Part shown: positions 1 through 36,449 of the stretch, piece after piece
How positions within the stretch are numbered: the stretch's first letter is position 1
Layout: each line of letters begins with the position of its first letter
Assembly (NCBI RefSeq): GCF_037975245.1
Contig: NC_092568.1
Coordinates: 34,134,501-34,198,500, forward strand
Direction: 5' to 3'
Source of the DNA: Apostichopus japonicus
Taxonomy: Eukaryota > Echinodermata > Holothuroidea > Aspidochirotida > Stichopodidae
DNA length: 64,000 nt
Notes under the pieces: generated by a model
Seen by the model: only the letters and a program-made list of their open reading frames with translations
What the model was told of the DNA's origin: nothing
Database searches by the model: none
Translations under genes and position numbers: made by a program

Positions 1-1344
1 CCAATGTTGTACTGAGTGCAACATCGGGACATATGATTTTTTGAAAAATTCTAAAACAATAACCCACCACCCAACAGACTTGAAACTGCGTTCATTTGAA
101 AAAGAAGGCAGGGCTTGCATATAAATATAATATAAAAGGTAAGAATAAAGATGCCTTTGGTGTATCTGGTAAGTAAAAAAGCACAGGAAATTAGGCTTAG
201 ATGGAGACAAAGTTTCAGCCGAAATTAGGTTTATACTAATGTTTGATTACTGTATTTGTACAGTAGTCTCCATTATACTCCATACAGTATAGGGGGGCAC
301 TTGCCCACTCCCCCTGGAAAATCACAAATTAAAAAAAAAGTTAAGCATTTGACATTTCAATGATTTCCCCCAACCGACAGTTCTCTAGTTATGTTCATTG
401 CATACGGACCCATAATGCATTACTGAAATTATTGAAAGTCAAAATCCTAAGACATGAGATCTCCAAATAACCGATGTGTAAATGCAACTTGAACGGGAAG
501 TGTCTTTTACGACGATCTAGGAGTATTTTTTGGCAAAGAAATCGTCGTGCGCTCCGCGCCAACCGATGGTGGCCCTCCGCTTAGATAGTATACTCAAGTA
601 GTGTGTTACACCTTTATGACCTACTATCTTAAAAATTGTTTGCGTCCGCTCAGAAAAAAACTTGCGTCCACACGTTCCTCCATGAAAACATGCACTTTAA
701 ATTACCTCTACAGGAACGCACAATACTTAGTTATAATGACCCCTGACAAAAACATTGGCTTGTGCGCAACGGATATCCTATAGTGATAGGTTTATAATGT
801 GCATATTGAAAATCGTAAATGCAAATTATACAACTCATGCCTATGGAAGCGTGGGGACATTAATATTATATGTATTATCTTAGATTACAATAAATTCATG
901 TGTTTGCACTGAAACCCTATACAAGGTGTACTTACTATATAAAGAGAAGTGCAACTCATAGCAAGAATATTTTGACATAATGTGGTAGCCCATACATGCA
1001 ATACAGACACAACTCTTTAAATGTACATTAATATTCACACAGATTGAAAGAGGAAGGTGCCAACTGCATTATCAGTACGCAGCTGGTACGGTACGGTGCC
1101 AGCATTATTTGAATATATGCCAGCATTAATTTGAATTTATGTCAACATCAAATCAATTTTATGTAGACATAAAAAAGTCCTGCCCTCTGATATGTCGTCA
1201 TAATTTCTGAATTTTGTCCACTGTGGCCAACCATACACGTTGATATATTAGAGAGTGCACACACATGAGAGCCTATACTACAAACTTTGCTATCTCTACA
1301 CGGGACAGCAACGTTACAATTAGTTGCATTAAGACCGTCGGTAT
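1..1344. other. Noncoding, apart from one repeat module
   Basis: AT-rich DNA with no recognisable exon. Only the module at 495-590 stands out. Presumably an XDH intron, since XDH exons precede and follow it. Confidence 0.6.
495..590 (+). repeat. Stand-alone copy of the ~95-bp dispersed module
   Basis: Runs from gggaagtgtcttttacgacg to ctccgcttagatagta, matching the module in the CAGG-ended elements, but with no recognisable element ends around it. Confidence 0.65.
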
Positions 1345-1349
1345 AATGC

Positions 1350-3559
1350 CAGGTGCGTATCCAGGGGGGGGCGTTGGGGGCGCGCGCCCCCCGGGTAAGA
1401 AAAAGAGGAGAGAAAAAAAAGAGAAGAAAAAAGGAAAAAAGAGGGGAAAAAAGAGGAGGAGGAGAGGAAGGAAGGGAAAAGAAAAAGAAGAAAGAGAGAA
1501 AAAGGAGAAAAGGAGGGAGTAAAAGAAAAACGCGAAGACACCGGGAAGAGAAAGAGGAACAGTGACATCATTACAGCGCTGAAGGGTAGCCAGTGACGGA
1601 TCAATGATTTTGTAAAAGTGTGACTCACCCTACCCCTTACACCGACAACTCCATTTTTTGACGTTTCCATTTTCCTCTCTCACTAATGATCTATATATAT
1701 ATACTATATATGGTCTATCATAACGCGTGTGTAGAATTGTGCTATGAAAACAACTGTGGCTGGTCTCAAACTCGACCGTGTCGTCGGGGAACATAACGAT
1801 TTTTGGAATGGGGGCGACCGCGCCCCCCCCCCCCCCCATTCAGCATTTTTTTAAATGATATCGCTAAGTAATTTCAAAATAGAAAGTGCTTAAATGCAAC
1901 TTACAAGGCCTGGGAAGTGTCATTTCCAGCGTTCTGGGAGACATTTTCGGCCAAAATTTGCTTGTACGCTTCGCGCTAACAAATGGTCCTGGGTAGTGCC
2001 ATTTCCAGCGATCTGGGAGGCATTTTCGACCAAAATTTTCTTGTACGCTTCGCGCCAACTTATGGTGGCGCTACGCTTAGATTAATTTGCCTACAGGCTT
2101 CGCCCCTCCCTTGGCAAATTCCTCGCTACGCGCCTGTTCGAATTTGTAACGCAAACAGCAGATATCACATCATATCAGTGAGCATGAAAATGGCGTTCCA
2201 GGATGAAAAGCCTCAAAACTGTCCGACTTGCCTGAAAAAATAACCAAAAATTTTCGCGCGCGTTCAACGTGTTAATGTCAATATAATATAAGCAAGCATC
2301 GGTTATTACATCGCATGCCATCATGTACCGTACGGTCCGTTCAAATTGCGCAGTATACCGCGGGATGCTAATGTAAACAACGACATGTCTCATGTAGATG
2401 TATAAAAAGCATGGAGGTCCAATTATGTCAAAACTCTCTTTTACATTAGTAATGGCGAATTAGGGGCTGCACCCCCGCCGCGCAGTGGCGGAGCGTCCAT
2501 GCGGTCAAGGGGGCGGATGCCCTCCCCCCCCCTGACGGACTCAAATAGACTGCTGGCGCCTTTTTCAGCTCTTTACCACTTTTTACTTATTCTACATTAT
2601 TGACTTTTTTATTGCGCTCTCATCTACTTATTGACATTTGTCACATTTTGTTGGTGGAATTTGGCGATGACACCTTATTCTTCGTTTATCTGCAAATAAG
2701 CCAGGCCCAGAAAGGGTCATTTCCGGTGATCTAGGGAGTATCTTTACTCAAAAATTTTCTGTACGCTACGCGCCAACCAGTGGTGGCGCTCCGCTTAGAT
2801 AGTGTCGAAAGCGCCCCTACAGACCATTCTCGCCCCTCCTGACCAATACCCCTAGCTCCACCACTGCCGCCGCGCCTCCTACGCCTATGTGTGTAGTGTT
2901 CGCTTTCTGAAATATCTGCTATTTTTTTCATTTCCTTCAACCAAGTTTTATAATAGCCGTTATAAGAGGTTTTAATATTTCTACACCAATAAATTAACTG
3001 TGTCTGAATTTTCGAAAATTTCTGACCAACATTCTGCATCACACTTCCCTCTACTCGTGCAATTTTGACCGGTCTGTTAGGGGTTGAGCCAGGGAAGTTT
3101 TTCTATATTGGTTGTCCATAGATGAAATTTTGTACAACATTATGGGTATCTTTTGAAGTGAGTTTATTCACGAGAAATGTGAATTTTCAAATTCTGAACA
3201 AATATGGGGCTTAAAACCTTGAAAAGTGGGGCTGACGGGTATTATGGGCCGCGACGTAGAATCACCTACAAAAGCAAAGACCCACAGGAGATGCGATCAG
3301 GTCCAACATGATGTGTGCCGGGTTGACAATCTTCAAAAAGGTTATGGATGAAAAAAAAAAACTATTAGGAAATACTTGGTTCTCAGGCAAAATGTGTACA
3401 TCTGGTTGGTCATTTCAAGCCCGAGAAGTGCCGTTTCCGGTGATCTGGGGGGTATCAAAATAAGAAATTTTCCTGTACGCTGCGCGCCAAACGATGGTGG
3501 CGCTCCGCTTAGATGGTAATTCGCGCCCCCCGGGTTTTAAAATCCTGGATACGCGCCTG
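1350..3559 (+). mobile_element. CAGG-ended DNA transposon, non-autonomous, left of XDH
   Basis: Begins CAGGTGCGTATCCAGG and ends CCTGGATACGCGCCTG, an inverted terminal pair; AATGC directly flanks both ends (1345-1349 and 3560-3564). It contains a homopurine tract (1395-1530) and four copies of a ~95-base module ending in cgcttagat. Large parts recur at 33373-35300. No transposase frame was seen. The middle (about 2466-2860) is not shared and may be another insertion. Confidence 0.75.
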
Positions 3560-3564
3560 AATGC

Positions 3565-5198
3565 GCTATATAAATAAGTTATTTAAACATAATACGTTGT
3601 GTTTATTGAGCACGACAATGGTAGGGACTATTAGCCAAACAAATCACAGGAAATTTGGAAACGCATCATTGACTGCTTTCAGCATGAAACTTCTTTGTAA
3701 CGGGAGTGTTTTAAACCTTCTACTTTGCGGTTGATTGTTATCATTTATTTGTTTTGAAACAAATTCAATCATCTATACAAAGGATTGGAAGAAATTTTGG
3801 TTCTTTTGAGAAGTTGCGGGTTTTTTAAAAGAAAGAAAGAAAGATATTATTCCAAAAAGTACGAAAACATGTCATTGGAAACCTGCTCAAAAACCGAATC
3901 ATGTGTCGTTGTACACTTGTTAACACAATTTACACGTTGACACTGAGGGTTATATCTACGATTTGTGCAAACAGATGAATTTTTTTTTTTCAACTCCCTG
4001 GTTTAAAGTTGCAGTTAAAATGGTATGTCTATTAAGTGTTTATATGAATGAGGAATTGTTATAACGGAACGCTATTACTCTTTTAGAGATGTGTAACCAT
4101 TTTCTTTAAAACTTTCATAGCTTCCAAAATTGTTATTATTTTGAATTCTTATACATGAACTCATACTTTCATTTGTGGCTTCATCATCTGTTACTAACAA
4201 TGTGTTCAAATTTGTTGTACCACAGTGTTCTTGTGTTTAATTGTTTCTACCTGGTAAGTTGCATCACATAATTAAAAAACAAAAAAGCACCTACGGTTAC
4301 AGTTTACCGTTAATCAATGAATCACAGGTAGGGATGTGTCTGTTGTTTAAAGCTTTACAAGATTGATTGCCCTACACAACAAACAATAACAACACCACTG
4401 AACTGAACAATGTGGCAACAAACACGTATTTAATGTAGATCCCACCCTTACAGTATACCCACAAAGAAATGTGTAATATACACTCGAGTGCAGTTTTCTG
4501 CACTCGGACTTTAGACCAATTCCAATTTGGTATATCATCTTGCTTGGCAGATCTCTTATTTCTGAAGTTTACTCTTTGAGTGTCGAGAATGAGCACTTAT
4601 GTAAGGAGTCAATGCAGTCTTACACATTTAGCCACACATACAATGAAAATCTTCTTGTTTAAAGCAAATCATATGAAGCCAATGCTTTGATTGGTTGCTG
4701 CTATTCGTCATATGGTAGATTCTTTAGCATAAACGATAGTGGCTTTGTAATTTATATAGAGACTGTGTGTATACGGCAATTCTCACAATATAACTCCATT
4801 TCAATTAGATCGTTTCATAGTTCAAAGCTGTTTCAAAGTTATCGTTACAAAGATAAAACGGTGATCATTAGATGTCATTTTGATCTTAGTAATACAGTGA
4901 AAGGCAGTGTCATGTGACAAACAATAATTCACAATGACACAGGCTGTCATGAAATGACCATTGACCTCAACAACTGGCTTCTTGTACTAAATGTGATACA
5001 TCAAAATACTAAATATGACATCTGTCCTTGTTAAAATATTGTGATAAACAATGGTTTCCACAATTTGACCCCTGGTGAACTCAAACGAATATATGACCTC
5101 CGCCCACAACATAAGGCTCAATATCACAATATTGGGACTACTAGCCCCCTTCATCATCTACATGGCTGGCTGGTGAATGCCAGCTGAACATACACTCT
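3565..5198. other. No gene or repeat recognised
   Basis: AT-rich, presumably XDH intron. I searched for the FAD-domain exon expected before 5575 (ending ...VGNTE) and did not see it. A small gaaagaaagaaaga run lies near 3830. Confidence 0.55.
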
Positions 5199-5471
5199 CG
5201 GGCGCGTATCCAGGGAGAGGCGTTGGGGCGTGCGCCCCCCGGGTAAGAAAAAGAGGAGAGAAAAAGAAAAGAGAAGAAAGGGAAAAAAGAGGGGAAAAAA
5301 GAGGAGGAAGGAGAGAAAGGAAGGGAAAAGAAAAAGAAAAAAGAGAGAAAAAGTAGAAAGGGAGCAAAGGAGGGAGCAGAAGAAAAACGCCAAGACATTG
5401 CCAAGATGGTGGCGCTCCGCTTAGATAGTACTTTGCGCCCCCCGGGTTAGAAAATCCTGGATACGCCCCTG
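5199..5471 (+). mobile_element. 273-bp short derivative of the CAGG-ended element
   Basis: Starts ggcgcgtatccagggagagg and ends aatcctggatacgcccctg. It keeps only the left end with its homopurine tract (5242-5385) fused to the right end (gatggtggcgctccgcttag). This looks like an internal-deletion, MITE-like form of the 2-kb element. No flanking duplication is clear. It lies 100 bases upstream of the first XDH exon in the window. Confidence 0.7.
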
Positions 5472-5574
5472 GTATCAGATAAGCTCTTAGAACATCAAAC
5501 CTTTTTTATGATAAAAACTAGGGAATTGATGATACATAATTTCAATTTCAAGTTTGGTCATTTTGTATATACAG

Positions 5575-30520
<24,946 letters not shown>

Positions 30521-30698
30521 ATTCTTTGGAGATGATACCAGAAATGTTTATCAAAGCAAATTTAGAAATCTAATTAGTACTTTTGCATAACACTTGAATT
30601 TGATCATTAAACGTTTATCTTTATTTCATAACATACATGTAAGTTACGTGCGTGGCTTTCTTTTAAACTTGTGTGGTTAAGAACACTGTCAACTATAA

Positions 30699-30704
30699 AA
30701 TAAA
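30699..30704 (+). terminator. Candidate XDH polyadenylation signal
   Basis: AATAAA about 180 bases after the XDH stop, in AT-rich DNA. It is the first canonical hexamer downstream of the stop. Chance occurrence is possible in such AT-rich sequence. Confidence 0.5.
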
Positions 30705-31355
30705 CGTTAGGCTTTAAGCTTTCAATATAACTATAGAATTATCGCTAAATATGATCAAATGTGAATTGATGTAAAAGGTGAACCAAAGCTGAGCATTGCT
30801 TTAACTGAAAAAAGCTATAATAGTCCAAATATTCATATTATACTCCATCACTTGTGATGGTACTTGCAAGGAATGAACCTCAGTTTAAATATAATAAGCA
30901 TATAATTTATTGATGTTGAATTGATGTAGAAAGTAAAAACTCAACCGTATCATGAATATGACATTGTAACATGTTATCTTTTTTGCGTTGTTATTCTAAA
31001 TATCCGAAGTGTATCTCTCACACTAGAAAATATTCAATTCAAACACTTGTTTTAAACAATAATATATTGTGTTAAAGTGTCTGTCTCTTTCATGTACACA
31101 AATGTATCAGCAAGGGATTTGCGTTAGGCTGTTGGAAGCATCCACAAATAGGAAAATAATTTATTAAGTAAGAATTCACTTTAAATGAAACAAATGTTAT
31201 CAATCATGCAATTGTAAATGATATAATATCAACACATCAAACAAACAAAATGGTTTGTAGTTGAGTTGGTAGAACACGGGCTTGTACTCACGTTTTAGCC
31301 ATACAATTTCTTTGTTCTTTTCATGGTTTATAATTTCACAGCCAGAGTTCCATTG

Positions 31356-31357
<2 letters not shown>

Positions 31358-31417
<60 letters not shown>
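31358..31417. repeat. (AT)n microsatellite downstream of XDH
   Basis: About 60 bases of alternating AT, flanked by nonrepetitive AT-rich DNA. Confidence 0.95.
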
Positions 31418-31418
<1 letters not shown>

Positions 31419-31872
31419 GATTTATAGTTAGGGTTTGTCTAACATCAATCAAAATTCGCTAAAATATTTAGGAAGTGAATCAATAGACCCTCATGCTCAA
31501 ACGTTCATCATCATCAATCATGTTTGACTACCATCATCAATGCATGATTCCGCCTTGATATATCTTATTGTCTAAAAGAACCTTCCTTAGTGTCTGAGAA
31601 TAAACCGGAGAGTCATATTGTTCAGGAATGTACGATTGTGTACTGATGATTTGTTTTAAAATAATTGGTTAGTTGAGATATATAAATTGTACATAAAGTA
31701 GCTATATAATCACGTTCTATCTTTTAACGCTGTGACTAGTTAAATCATCAAATTGAGAAGTCTTTCATCCTTGATTCTTTCAAATTGTTCCAATTCAACT
31801 TAATGCTGGTGGTTAGGTATCGTGCACGCTTGTATCCATGTCTTGAAAGGTAATATATATTATTAAATACTT

Positions 31873-32140
31873 TGATTATTTGTGCACGAAGAATACTTGT
31901 TTATAAAGCCCATTCCTGCAATCGGTGGTTCAAGTTTCACATTTGTAATGATATATGTCAGTGATTATTTGTGCAAGAAGAACCCCGAATATAATGTACA
32001 TTCATATAATGTATATACATGCAATGTATAATGTATATTCATGCATACAATGGTCGGTTCAAGTCCATATCATATATAAAAAAGATATTTATCATGCGTT
32101 GGTGATTATTTGTGGAAATAAAATATCTGAATATAACTTT
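31873..32140 (+). repeat. Degenerate tandem repeat downstream of XDH
   Basis: gattatttgtg recurs at about 31873, 31963 and 32101. Shared following sequence includes cacgaagaat or caagaagaac and ggtggttcaagt or ggtcggttcaagt. Units are about 90 to 140 bases and diverged. Confidence 0.55.
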
Positions 32141-32259
32141 CCTTCGTGTAATGTAATTGACCAATAAAATCTAATATCACTTTTCAGACAAACATGCATA
32201 TTCTTTCCCAGTATTTGGCTCTGTTTGGAACATTACCAAATAAGTGTAGATATTGTATC

Positions 32260-32440
32260 ACGCAGGGGCGTATATCCGATTTGAAACGTGGGGGGGGGGG
32301 CGCAATCGATTCGAGTATTCCGGCCGTAAGTACTATCTAACCGGAGCGCCACCATCGGTTGGCGCTCCGCGTACCAAGAAAATTTCAGATTTCAATACCT
32401 GCCAGATCGCTGGAGATGGCACTTGCCAGGCTGGATAGCA
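32260..32440 (-). repeat. Partial copy of the dispersed module, inverted
   Basis: Begins caggggcgtatatccg and contains ctatctaaccggagcgccac and gagatggcacttgccagg, the reverse complement of the ~95-base module found elsewhere in the window. Only one terminus is recognisable. Confidence 0.6.
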
Positions 32441-33372
32441 GCCATCTAGTTGCGTGATATCGGGTGAAAATTACAAATTCGTCACTCAGGAAATCTGTAA
32501 TAAAGTTCATGCGACCTTAATTTTTGGTGGATTATTTCTTTTATTCGTGATTCCAATTGACATGAACATTAGAACCCAGTGCAATTAAGTTGACAAATGA
32601 TGCGGCGAACTGGAACCCCAGCCCCATTTTGCCCTACGTTTTAGGATAGAATACCCCTCAATTGTTCGAACCCATGACAACTAACAATCTGTGAATAAAT
32701 TTTATCTTCAGACTTAGAATAGGTCCCATTTGAGTGGTGACTAAAGTGATGAAGGCATCCAAATAAATCAGTGGTTGTTCGTTGGAGTCCTCACGCAAGA
32801 TACCTCGGTTGCTAGGTGGATCTGCATCTGGTAATCGGGTGAATTCTGGTTGGAGCGTACTATGTAACCACCGTGTACCCAGGGACGTAGCTAAGGCCTG
32901 ATGATTGATAGGGGGTGTAGTGGCTGAAAATCCAACTGGATGGGTTTTGAAGCCAGAAAATTCCGACTGCTGCTTTGTACCCCCAGCCCCCCCCCCCCCA
33001 CCCTCGCGCCACTCGTCAACGATACGGTCAGTGTCAGTCAGACACCCAATCTTTCGCGACAGCACTGTTGTTCCGAACTTTATTTCGATACATTTGTACC
33101 CACTGGCGCTCATTTCACAAATTTATTAGCCCCCCCCCAACCCCAACCAAATATTTTTGTGAAATTTCGGGCAAAATGCTGATAAATTTTCGGGCACCTA
33201 CTGAAAGAAAGATAATTTGCAATGTGTTTTTCAGTAGTTAAACTGATATTATTATTACCATTAATATTGTAACGACTTTCAAATAATTCTAACCAATATG
33301 GAAGGGTAATAAGACGGATATGATTGTATGTTATTTGCATGCGATGTAAAAACCGATGCATGTCTATATGAC

Positions 33373-35300
33373 CATGCGCGTATCCAGGGGGTGTTGGGGG
33401 CGCGCGCCCCCGGGTAAAAAAAGAGGAGAGAAAAAAAGAGAAGAAAAGGGGAAAAACAGGGGGAAAAAGAGGAGGGGAGAGGAAGGAAGGGAAAAGAAAA
33501 AGAAGAAAGAGAAAAAAAGGAGGGAGTAATTTAAAAACGCCAAGACACCGGGAAGAGAACGAGGAACAGTGACATCATTATAGCGCTGATCCCTATTATA
33601 TACACAGGGTAACCAGTGACGGATCGATGATTTCGGAAGGGGCGTGCACCTCACCCTACCCTTACACCTACAACTCCATTTTTGACGTTTCCATTTTCCC
33701 TCTCTCACTCATGATCTATATATATATATATATACTATATATGGTCTATCATAACGCGCAGGTGTGTATGGACGCCTTAAACAATTGTACAATTGTGCTA
33801 TGAAACCAACTGAGGCTGGTCTCGAACTCGACCGAGTCATCGGGAACATGATGCATTTCGGGAAGGGGGCGACCACCTCCCCTCCCCCTGAGCATATTTT
33901 TTTATGATATCGCTAGTAATTTCAAAATAGAAAATGCTTAGATACAACTAGCAAGGCCTGGGAAGTGTCATATCCAACGATCTGGGAGGCATTTTCGGCC
34001 AAAATTTTCTTGTACGCTTCGCCCCAACTTATGGTGGCGCTACGCTTAGATAGTTTGCCCACAGACTTCGCCCCTCCCTTGCCATATTCCTCGCTAAGCG
34101 CCTGTTCGAATTTGTAAAGCAAACAGCCAGATATCAAATCATATAAGTGAGCATGAAATGGCGTTCCAGGATGAACAGCTTCAAAACTGTCTGTGTGTGT
34201 AGTCAAAGGCGAAGGAGACCAGTTTGATTTGGGGAGCTGTAACGACTTGCCCGAAAAATATAATCAACATGTTAAGTCAATATCATATAAACGAACATCG
34301 GTTATTACATCGCATGCCATCGTGTACCGTACGGTCCGTGAAAGTTGCGCAATACACCGCGGGCTGCCCATCTAAACAACGAAATGTCTTATGTAGATGG
34401 AGAAAAAGCACGGAGGTCCAATTGTGTCAAAACTCTCTTTACATTAGTAATGGCTAATTAGTCGGTCAAGCTTAGAACTTTATTTTAATTACCAAGGAGA
34501 TGATTTTTAATTAATTTCCTTTAGATGTAGCTATGTATTGCAATTTATTTTTCTTTCAGTAGGCGCCGGAAAAATTCTCAGCATATTGCCCGAATTTTCA
34601 GAAAAAATATTGGGGTGGGGGGGGGGGGGTTGCAGCCCCCCGCCTCCTACGCCTATGTGTGTAGTGTTCGGTTTCGGAAATATCTGGTATTTGTTTCATT
34701 TCCTCAACGAAGTTTCATAATAGCCGTTATAAGAGGTTTTAATATTTGTACACCAATAAATTAACTGTGTCTGAATTTTCGAAAATTTCCTGACCAACAT
34801 TCTTCATCATACATCCTCTACTCGTGCAATTTTGGCCAGTCTGTTAGGGGTTCAAGGAGGTTTTTCTATTTTTTGCAACATTATGGGTATGTTTTGAAGC
34901 GATTTAATTCACGAAAAACGTGAATTTTCAAGTTCTGAACAAATAATGGGCTTAAAACCTATAAAAGTGGGGCTGTTGGGTATTGTGCAGGCCGCGACGT
35001 AGAATCACCTACAAAAGCAATGATCCACAGAACATGCGATGAGGTCGAACATGATGTGTGACTGGTGGCAATCTTCAAAAAGGTTATGGATGCAAACAAA
35101 ACTATTGGGAAATACTTGGTTCTCAGGCAAAAAGTGTACATCTGGTTGGTCATTTTCAAGCCCGAAAAGTGCCATTTCCGGTGATCTGGGGGGTATCAAA
35201 ACCCGAAATTTTCTTGTACGCTGCGCGCCAACTGATGGTGGCGCTCCACTTAGATAGTAATTCGCGCCCCCCGGTTTAGAAAATCCTGGATACGCCCCTG
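33373..35300 (+). mobile_element. CAGG-ended DNA transposon, second 2-kb copy, right of XDH
   Basis: Starts catgcgcgtatccagg and ends cctggatacgcccctg. Flanking 5-mers ATGAC and ATGAT agree at 4 of 5. Shares with 1350-3559 the homopurine tract, the block around catttccagcgatctggg, the block around ccaataaattaactgtgtct and the block around gttctcaggcaaaaagtgta, in the same order and orientation. Confidence 0.78.
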
Positions 35301-35469
35301 ATGATATGCACATTAACATGTGGAACGCGCGCGTAGCTTGCAAAAAATGTTGGTTATATTTTTCGGGCAAGTCGTTACAACCCCCCCCCCCCCCCGCAAT
35401 CAAATTGGCTCCTACGCCTATGACGGTAGTTCTATTAGGCATTTTTTGATTTGGAGTATTCAAAATCAT

Positions 35470-35600
35470 ACGAAGTTTTGTACGGTGGAATGTAAGAATC
35501 GCGGGATTCAATTTCTCAAAGTGGCAAGGATAATACAAAGTTTTGTACGGTGAAGTATAAGAATCGCGAGATACAATTTCTCAAAGTGGCAAGGAAAACG
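35470..35600 (+). repeat. Tandem duplication, ~67-bp unit
   Basis: Two close copies of agttttgtacggtg, then taagaatcgcg, then caatttctcaaagtggcaag, inside the hAT-type element 32880-35808 to the right of the nested element. Confidence 0.85.
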
Positions 35601-35816
35601 TGGTAAATATGACAGATTAAAGGTAAATTTGGACCGACATTTTTCAATTTTTAGGTCATGCACAATCACAGGAATAAATGAATAGGCCTAGATAAACTAG
35701 AATGCAACAGTCGGAAATTCCGACTGTCGCACTCCAATTTTCCATCTATCGTCAGTTTGACCAAGTTTGGGGTGAGACACTCCCACACCCCCTCTAGCAA
35801 CGTCCCTGAGTGTACC

Positions 35817-36033
35817 CAGTGTTCTCACTGTGGAATAAACTTCGGTATCACTCAACAACAAGGTAACATGGGATGCGCTGCCACGGAATATGCTCCCTAT
35901 TTCATTTCCCCAATATTAGGGAACGGGTACCGTCTTTGAAACACCATCTACAACTAAACAACAACTATGTACAAGCTTTGGCTCTAGCTATGAAGTGCTG
36001 TCTCGTATGATAATGACGGAGCGCACTAGTTTT
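35817..36033. other. Spacer between hAT element and hAT transposase fragment
   Basis: Nothing recognised; host target of the hAT-type insertion resumes at 35817. Confidence 0.5.
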
Positions 36034-36449
36034 CTACTGGAATCGCCCGAAGATGCGGCGTCTGTAATCCGAGGAACCAACGAACTTCTCTAACTCCTCA
36101 GGCTTCAACTTGGCTAGACGTTCGCGGTGAATATAGCACACCATCACATGGTTCAGCCTCTGTTGAGTCATGGTGCTCCGTAGCCATGTCTTCCAACGCC
36201 TCAAAGCACTAAAAGATCTCTCGGCTTCCGTCGAACTGGCGCAGGAGACGAGGAGCAACCGCAATGAGCTTTGACTTCACCAAACATAGCCCGTACCGGT
36301 GGATTCATCAACCTGAATATTTGTCTATACCCTTCAACCGACGACAACTGGAACTGGCCTCGAAAGAAAGGCAGACTAAGCTTAAGATTGTCGGAGAGCT
36401 CAGGGTACCAACTCACGAGATCTGGGTGGAATTCTCCATTCAGCAACAT
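36034..36449 (-). pseudogene. hAT transposase C-terminal fragment, frameshifted
   Basis: Minus-strand frames give FHPDLVSWYPELSDNLKLSL, VEGYRQIFRLMNPPVRAMFG and, after a frameshift near 36262, VSCASSTEAERSFSALRRWK, TWLRSTMTQQRLNHVMVCYI. The ASxxAERSFSALRRxKTxLRSTM block is the hAT dimerisation domain signature. No N-terminal or catalytic part is present nearby. Confidence 0.82.

Larger units (their letters stand above)
30521..32259. other. XDH 3' flank
   Basis: XDH 3' UTR with a polyadenylation hexamer at 30699, then AT-rich DNA with an AT microsatellite and a degenerate tandem repeat. A tRNA A-box-like string (tagttgagttggtagaac, about 31258) has no B box after it. Confidence 0.55.
32880..35808 (+). 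mobile_element. hAT-type element with 8-bp target duplication, carrying a nested element
   Basis: Starts CAGGGACGTAGCT and ends AGCAACGTCCCTG (12 of 13 as an inverted pair). The flanking 8-mers CGTGTACC (32872-32879) and AGTGTACC (35809-35816) agree at 7 of 8 positions, the hAT duplication length. Only about 1 kb of it is its own sequence; 33373-35300 is a nested CAGG-ended element. No transposase remains inside. Confidence 0.7.

Noticed and set aside
1265-1670. Lys/Glu-rich and Ser/Phe-rich frames, also at 5141-5424 and 33364-33708
   Set aside because: They are the homopurine tract of the CAGG elements read in different frames; no gene evidence.
31255-31280. tRNA-like A box (tagttgagttggtagaac)
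   Set aside because: No B box or acceptor-stem pairing follows; probably chance or a SINE scrap.
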